A stretch of DNA of 15,726 nt. Origin: Zymomonas sp. Lineage in GTDB: Bacteria > Pseudomonadota > Alphaproteobacteria > Sphingomonadales > Sphingomonadaceae. Made by a program: the position numbers and the translations under genes. Positions within the stretch are counted from its first letter, which is position 1. Every line of letters starts with the position of its first letter. Location of the stretch: assembly GCA_027489105.1 (NCBI GenBank), contig JAIYAJ010000341.1:1-15726 (forward strand), given 5' to 3'. The notes under the pieces are model-generated. The model saw nothing but the letters and a program-made list of their open reading frames with translations. It ran no database searches and had not been told where the DNA came from. This document shows, piece after piece, positions 11,583 to 15,726 of this stretch.

Positions 11583-14035
11583 CAGGCGTCATCCCTTTGC
11601 AAACGGGCAACCGTCAGAAATTCCTCAGGCGCGACGCGGATCGCGGCGCCGGTGGGGCAGGCGCGCACGCAGCTCGGCCCGCCCTCGATGCCCGAACACA
11701 TATCGCATTTCACGGCCCGCTTCGCCTTCTCGACGCCAGGCGTCGCATTGGCATAGGCCCATTCGTGGCTCGGCTCGCCGGGCCCCGGCCCCTGACCGAA
11801 CAGGAACCATTTCCACAGGCTCGGCTTCTTCGGCGGCTCCTTCTCCATGCGGATCACGCCATAGGGGCAGTTGCGCTGACAATTGCCGCAGCCGATACAA
11901 GTGTCGTCGATATAGACCTCGCCGTCCTGGCCGCGATGGATAGCGGTCGGGGGGCAGTCGGCCATGCAATGCGGATGCTCGCAGTGGCGGCAGCTGGTCG
12001 GCACATGGAGATGCGCAAAGGTACGCCCCGCCTCGCGGTCGAGCCGCGAAATGCCTTCATGGCTGTCGGCGCAGGCTTTTTCGCAGTTATCGCAGCCGAC
12101 GCAGAGATTCTCGTCGATCAGCAGCACGTCGGTTGCCTCGCCCACGCCATTGTCGACGAGGAAATTGGCGATCGAACTGTACATGTCGACGACCGTCGCG
12201 AAGCTGTCCTTCTTCGCTTCGATGAAGGAGGCAAGGTCCTCGCGCTCCCCGATCGCGGTCTTGGCACGGGCGAAGAATTGAGGCTTGGCCTCGAGCAGGC
12301 GGTGGAAGGCCGGGCCGTTGAGTTTGATGACCTCGGACTTCACCGCCGCGCGGACCGTCTGCTTGCGGATGCCGTTGTCGAACAGCTCAAGCTCGCCGAC
12401 ATAATTGCCGGCGGGGACGTAGGACAGGAACACCGGCTTGCCGCCGATCGACTTCTCCACCACGACCGAGCCGGAGCGGATGACGTAGACGTCGGTCCCC
12501 TCCTCGCCCTCGCGGAAAATCGTCTCGCCGGCGCGCACGCCCTTGATCTCGGCGGTTTCGAGCAATTCGGCCAGATCGGCGGACTGGAGGCCCGACTGCC
12601 ACATCTGGAGCAGCTGGCGCTCGGTCGAGATGCGGGTGACCGCGCGCTTCACGCCGGGCACGGAGGCCATCAGCTTGAGAATCGCATTGCGCGGAATCTC
12701 GACCACGATGGTCTCGGCGATCGAGCGGATGGTGGAACCGCGGCGACGGCCCGACACGAGGCCGACCTCGCCGAAGATCGAGCCTTCCGGGATGACGATG
12801 CCGGTCGACCGGCCATCGGGCAGCGGGATATCGACGGAGCCCTGCGCGATGCAGAAGAGCGACGATCCCGGCGCGTTCTTCTCGAAGATGATCTCGTTCT
12901 TGCCGTAATAGCGGACGTCCGAGTCGAGCATGAACTCGCGCATCTGCAGCGGCGACAGATCGTTGAGAATCTGCACCTGCGTGCGGATGAACTCCAGCCA
13001 CTCGTCGACCGACTTGCGGACCGGCAGGTTGACGAACTTGCCTTCCAGGATCGGCTCGTCGGCCGGCTTCAGCGAGGTGTTGCCATTGATGAACTCGACG
13101 ACGTCATAGCCCTGGTTCATGCAGTGCTTGATCAGCGGATAGCCCGCGAGCGCGCCGATGACGTAGATACCGGGGTTGGTGGTCTCGAACTGCGGCGACA
13201 GGGTCGGAAAGGCCTCGCGATCGGGGCTGGTGAACTGGATGCCGCATTCCTCGATGAACTTGCGCGGCGCGGCCGACCCCATACGGGCGATGATGCGGTC
13301 GCAGCGGATGCGCGCCTCGCCATCGCGCGTATCGAGCACCAGATGACCGGCCTCGATGCGATTCGGCGCCGTGTCGGTCATCACGTTGATGCGCCCCTCG
13401 TCGCGCGCCTGCATCAGCAGCTTGACGTTGGCGCCCTTGGCGCGGCTGAAGTCTGCGGAGCGGTTGAGGATCGTGACGACGTTACCCTGCGCAAGATCCT
13501 GCGCGAGGCCGAGGGCATTTTCGATACCGGCGTCGCCCGAACCGACGACGGTGATATGCTCGTCGACATATTCGCCGGGATCGTCGAGCTGATACTGGAC
13601 GGTGACGCCGCTGCCTTCGGCGCCCGGACAGCGCAGCAGGTTCGGATTGCCCTGCGTCCCGATCGCCAGGATGATCGCTTCGGCCTTGATCTCGGCCTTG
13701 TCGGCGAGGAGGATCGTGAAGTCCCCCTTCTGGCCGGTGATCGCCTTCACTTCGCTGTTCAGCCGGACATTGATGCCGGCGGCGGCGGCCTGCTCGTCCC
13801 AGATGCCGAGAATTTTCTCGCGCTTACCTGCGTCGAAGTCCACGTCCGAGCGCAGCACGAGCTGACTCGGCGTCGCCATGACGTGCTTGCCCTTCTGATA
13901 TTTGAAGATCGTATCGGAAAGATGATCGGTCTTTTCGAGCAGGACGTGCGAAAGACCGAGCTTGGCCGCATGCGCCGCCGCGCTGAGCCCCGCCGGCCCA
14001 GAGCCAACGATGGCTATCCGGTAGGTATCCGCCAC
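11582..14035 (-). CDS. FAD/NAD(P) oxidoreductase - two cNMP-binding domains - four-cluster ferredoxin fusion
   Basis: An 817-residue cytosolic protein with no signal peptide and four modules. Residues 1-320 are a thioredoxin-reductase-fold flavoprotein: FAD motif VGSGPAG (10-16), NAD(P) motif VVGSGDAG (163-170), and YVIGALAGYP (291-300) near the flavin. The CxxC of true thioredoxin reductase is absent, so it resembles YpdA-like single-electron-relay reductases. About 360-475 and 483-590 are two cyclic-nucleotide-binding domains, each with a phosphate cassette (FGE 421-423 with Arg432; VGE 546-548 with Arg557). Residues 640-800 hold sixteen Cys in four groups (645/648/651/655, 682/685/690/694, 713/716/719/723, 777/780/789/793), as in DmsB/HycB-type four [4Fe-4S] subunits. 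The start is GTG at 14035, with AGGGGG (14046-14041) five bases upstream. It opens a three-gene operon with the b-type and decahaem proteins and would supply their electrons. Confidence 0.93.
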   Translation of the reverse strand: MADTYRIAIVGSGPAGLSAAAHAAKLGLSHVLLEKTDHLSDTIFKYQKGKHVMATPSQLVLRSDVDFDAGKREKILGIWDEQAAAAGINVRLNSEVKAITGQKGDFTILLADKAEIKAEAIILAIGTQGNPNLLRCPGAEGSGVTVQYQLDDPGEYVDEHITVVGSGDAGIENALGLAQDLAQGNVVTILNRSADFSRAKGANVKLLMQARDEGRINVMTDTAPNRIEAGHLVLDTRDGEARIRCDRIIARMGSAAPRKFIEECGIQFTSPDREAFPTLSPQFETTNPGIYVIGALAGYPLIKHCMNQGYDVVEFINGNTSLKPADEPILEGKFVNLPVRKSVDEWLEFIRTQVQILNDLSPLQMREFMLDSDVRYYGKNEIIFEKNAPGSSLFCIAQGSVDIPLPDGRSTGIVIPEGSIFGEVGLVSGRRRGSTIRSIAETIVVEIPRNAILKLMASVPGVKRAVTRISTERQLLQMWQSGLQSADLAELLETAEIKGVRAGETIFREGEEGTDVYVIRSGSVVVEKSIGGKPVFLSYVPAGNYVGELELFDNGIRKQTVRAAVKSEVIKLNGPAFHRLLEAKPQFFARAKTAIGEREDLASFIEAKKDSFATVVDMYSSIANFLVDNGVGEATDVLLIDENLCVGCDNCEKACADSHEGISRLDREAGRTFAHLHVPTSCRHCEHPHCMADCPPTAIHRGQDGEVYIDDTCIGCGNCQRNCPYGVIRMEKEPPKKPSLWKWFLFGQGPGPGEPSHEWAYANATPGVEKAKRAVKCDMCSGIEGGPSCVRACPTGAAIRVAPEEFLTVARLQRDDA

Positions 14036-14164
14036 TGATTCCCCCTGCCCCGTTTTCCCTCGCCGCCGAGCCAGCGGCCAAGTCTCGACATAGGCTTTCC
14101 CCGGCTGCCCTCCGGAAAACGCTACGTCTGCCCCAGAGCCACTCTATCAGCTTCGACGCGTTCC

Positions 14165-14193
14165 GCTAGACTTTCCTTAGCATAGGCTGTCAA
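14165..14193 (-). promoter_or_regulatory. Putative sigma-70 promoter of the electron-transfer operon
   Basis: On the minus strand a perfect TTGACA -35 (14193-14188) is followed by a 17-base spacer and TCTAGC (14170-14165), a weak -10. It would start RNA near 14158 and leave an untranslated leader of about 120 bases before the GTG at 14035. It overlaps the region upstream of the divergent TPR gene. No FNR (TTGAT-N4-ATCAA) or CRP box was seen in the 188-base gap. An 8-base direct repeat CATAGGCT occurs near 14090 and 14181. Confidence 0.4.
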
Positions 14194-14223
14194 AGCCCAT
14201 AGTCTTCTATTGTGGAGAGAAAT

Positions 14224-15192
14224 GTGACGAAGGACAGTGGCTCGACCAAGGGCTTTTCCCTCCCGTTCGCGCGCGTCGCGCTCATCCTCGCTGCGCTGGT
14301 CGCACTCGCTGCGGTCGCCGTGGCGGTGCTCCGCTCGGGTGCCGGATCGCCGGAATCCGGCGCCGAGAAAGCCGAGGCAACGGCCGTTCCCGAGGTCGAG
14401 ACGATGATCGCCGGGCTCGAAAAGAAGCTGCAGGACAATCCCCAGGACGCGCGGGGCTGGCACCTCCTCGGCCAGGCTTATTATCATGTCGGCCGTTATC
14501 CCGACGCGGTGAAAGCCTATTCCCGCGCGGTCGAACTCGATCCGAAGGATGCCGAAGCCTGGTCGGCGCTGGGCGAGGTTCAGGTTCTGACCGGGCCCGG
14601 CAAGATCACCCCCGAGATGCACAAGTCCTTCGAGATGGCGCTGAAGCTCGACCCGAAGGATTTCCGCGCCCGCTATTTCCTCGCGATCGAGAAGAACGAG
14701 AGCGGCGACAACAAGCAAGCGCTCGACGATCTGGTCGCAATCGTGAACGAAAGCCCCGCCGACGCCCCCTGGCTTCAGCCCGTGCGCGAACTGGCCGAGC
14801 GAATCTCCAAGCAGCATGGCCTGCCGATCGAAGGACGGATGAAGGAAGCCGAGGCGGCTCCGCCCCCGGTTTCGGCCCCGACCATGGGGGCCGGCGGCCA
14901 GATCGCGGCGGCCGGCATTCCCGGCCCGAGTTCCGCCGATCTCCAGGCGGCAAGCCGGATGACGCCGACCCAGCAGGACGAGATGGCGCGCGGCATGGTC
15001 GCCCGACTTGCCGCCCGGCTGGAGGAAAAACCCCGCGATGCGGATGGCTGGATTCGCCTGATGCGCGCGCGACTGGTGCTCAAGGACCCGGCCGGTGCCC
15101 GCCAGGCGCTCACCAAGGCGAAGGCCGCCTTTACCGGCGACACGGCCCAGATCGCCCGGTTCGACGAGGCTGCCCGGACGCTGGGCCTGTAA
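14224..15192 (+). CDS. CcmI/CycH-like TPR protein, cytochrome c maturation
   Basis: A 322-residue protein with one N-terminal membrane helix (about 16-36) and a periplasmic TPR region. TPR-like helices span about 58-196 (LLGQAYYHVGRYPDAV 81-96, and KSFEMALKLDPKDFRARYFL 134-153), a Pro/Ala-rich linker follows (210-240), then a helical C-terminal block (247-322) containing RGMVARLAARLEEKPRDADGW. This architecture matches the periplasmic part of CcmI, the chaperone that hands apocytochrome c to the haem lyase; canonical CcmI has two membrane helices, here one. GTG at 14224 is preferred to GTG at 14212 because GGAG (14214-14217) lies six bases before it. No other ccm gene is visible. It diverges from the multihaem cytochrome operon, whose product needs ten haem attachments, so a dedicated role is plausible but unproven. 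A generic TPR protein is the alternative. Confidence 0.78.
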   Translation: MTKDSGSTKGFSLPFARVALILAALVALAAVAVAVLRSGAGSPESGAEKAEATAVPEVETMIAGLEKKLQDNPQDARGWHLLGQAYYHVGRYPDAVKAYSRAVELDPKDAEAWSALGEVQVLTGPGKITPEMHKSFEMALKLDPKDFRARYFLAIEKNESGDNKQALDDLVAIVNESPADAPWLQPVRELAERISKQHGLPIEGRMKEAEAAPPPVSAPTMGAGGQIAAAGIPGPSSADLQAASRMTPTQQDEMARGMVARLAARLEEKPRDADGWIRLMRARLVLKDPAGARQALTKAKAAFTGDTAQIARFDEAARTLGL

Positions 15193-15209
15193 GTCCCCGC
15201 TCTCTCACA

Positions 15210-15249
15210 ATGAAAAGGCTCCGGATGTTTCCACCCGGAGCCTTTTCAT
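15210..15249. terminator. Bidirectional rho-independent terminator
   Basis: A perfect 15-bp stem (15210-15224 pairing with 15235-15249) has a 10-base loop. The arms begin with A4 and end with T4 around a GGCTCCGG core, so a U-run follows the hairpin in either direction. It sits 18 bases after the stop of the TPR gene and 21 bases beyond the clpX stop, and would end both convergent transcripts. Confidence 0.88.
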
Positions 15250-15269
15250 GCGTGAATGCCGGCAACCGA

Positions 15270-15726
15270 TCAGGCGGCGTCGCCGGCTTTCTCCTTGGCC
15301 TTCTTCGAGAAGACTCGGACCGGGTCCTTGCGGCCCTCGACCACATCCTTGTCGACCATGATCTCGTCGACACCGTCCATCGAGGGCAGGTCGAACATCG
15401 TGTCGAGCAGCAGGCCTTCGAGGATAGAGCGCAGGCCGCGCGCGCCGGTCTTGCGGGTGATCGCCTTGCGGGCAACTGCCACCAGCGCATCATCGGTAAA
15501 GCCGAGCTTGACACCCTCCATCTCGAACAGCTTCTGATACTGCTTTACCAGCGCGTTCTTCGGCTGGGTCAGGATCGCGACCAGCGCCTCCTCGTCGAGG
15601 TCCATCAGTGTCGCGATGACCGGCAGACGTCCGACGAATTCGGGGATCAGACCGAACTTCAGCAGATCCTCTGGCTCGCACTGCTGCAGCGTCTCACCGG
15701 TGCGGCGCTCCTCGGGAGCTGCGACA
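15270..15726 (-). CDS. clpX: ATP-dependent Clp protease ATP-binding subunit ClpX, C-terminal part (5' end outside window)
   Basis: The last 152 residues of ClpX, the AAA+ unfoldase that feeds substrates to the ClpP protease in the cytosol. The frame is open to the window edge; codons before the internal ATG at 15605 encode the [19 protein letters not shown] segment that includes the sensor and arginine-finger region of the AAA+ module. The C-terminal small domain follows, with [15 protein letters not shown], the sensor-2 segment [12 protein letters not shown] and the ending DLPS. The N-terminal zinc domain and Walker motifs lie outside the window. The end of about 20 residues is Lys- and Ala-rich, as is common. 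The gene is unrelated in function to its neighbours and is insulated by the terminator at 15210-15249. Confidence 0.97.
   Translation of the reverse strand, partial: VAAPEERRTGETLQQCEPEDLLKFGLIPEFVGRLPVIATLMDLDEEALVAILTQPKNALVKQYQKLFEMEGVKLGFTDDALVAVARKAITRKTGARGLRSILEGLLLDTMFDLPSMDGVDEIMVDKDVVEGRKDPVRVFSKKAKEKAGDAA

Noticed and set aside
11582..14035. Annotation as a true thioredoxin reductase
   Set aside because: The fold and nucleotide motifs fit, but there is no CxxC redox pair in the NAD(P) domain, and the output modules are iron-sulfur clusters, so thioredoxin is an unlikely substrate.
11552..14038. 828-codon plus-strand open frame covering almost the whole flavo-iron-sulfur gene
   Set aside because: The minus strand has coherent FAD, CNB and ferredoxin motifs; the plus-strand product is low-complexity Asp/Arg/Ala/Leu-rich, as expected from antisense reading of high-GC codons.
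14212..14223. GTG start at 14212 for the CcmI-like gene
   Set aside because: The GGAG ribosome site overlaps this codon and is correctly spaced for the GTG at 14224 instead.
14036..14223. FNR-type anaerobic control box before the electron-transfer operon
   Set aside because: I scanned for TTGAT-N4-ATCAA and close variants and found none, so oxygen control by FNR is not claimed.

Overview
The window is GC-rich, gene-dense DNA that reads as an ordinary chromosomal segment of an alphaproteobacterium, most likely a sphingomonad. The grounds are protein character (PurF, an alphaproteobacterial-type photolyase, the ClpX C-terminus, a CcmI-like protein), strong GC codon bias and long stop-free antisense frames. 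The genus is an inference. I saw no rRNA, tRNA, IS element, phage gene or CRISPR array, and no gene-free stretch longer than 300 bases.

Layout. (1) 1-1746, plus strand: the 3' part of purF, then a short-chain dehydrogenase 16 bases downstream; a hairpin closes the pair. (2) 1792-6298, minus strand: read in transcription order, a cytochrome b561, GTP cyclohydrolase I (folE), a small exported helical protein, a DNA photolyase and a cyclopropane-fatty-acid-synthase-like methyltransferase. Photolyase plus Cfa-type enzyme is a pairing known from light and singlet-oxygen responses in other alphaproteobacteria. (3) 6410-7861, plus strand: a membrane-bound processive family 2 glycosyltransferase, divergent from b561. 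(4) 7874-14035, minus strand: the unusual part. A tightly packed three-gene unit encodes an 817-residue flavoprotein fused to two cyclic-nucleotide-binding domains and a four-cluster ferredoxin; a membrane protein with two pairs of histidines spaced for two b hemes; and a membrane-anchored protein with a cytosolic FHA-like domain and ten CXXCH haem c motifs. A class III cyclic-nucleotide-phosphodiesterase-like gene follows on the same strand, with a near-consensus CRP-type operator just upstream. (5) 14224-15192, plus strand: a CcmI-like TPR protein of cytochrome c maturation, divergent from the electron-transfer unit. (6) 15270-15726, minus strand: the 3' end of clpX, separated from it by a strong bidirectional terminator.

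How the genes may work together. The main proposal is that 8870-14035 builds a transmembrane electron conduit: NAD(P)H to FAD to four [4Fe-4S] clusters in the cytosol, to a two-haem cytochrome b in the membrane, to a decahaem c domain in the periplasm. Ligand-sensing modules sit on both ends (two CNB domains on the input protein, an FHA-like domain on the output protein). The neighbouring phosphodiesterase and CcmI-like protein would fit control by cyclic nucleotide and haem c loading. The domain content is read from the sequence; direction of electron flow, terminal partner, ligand and regulation are inference.
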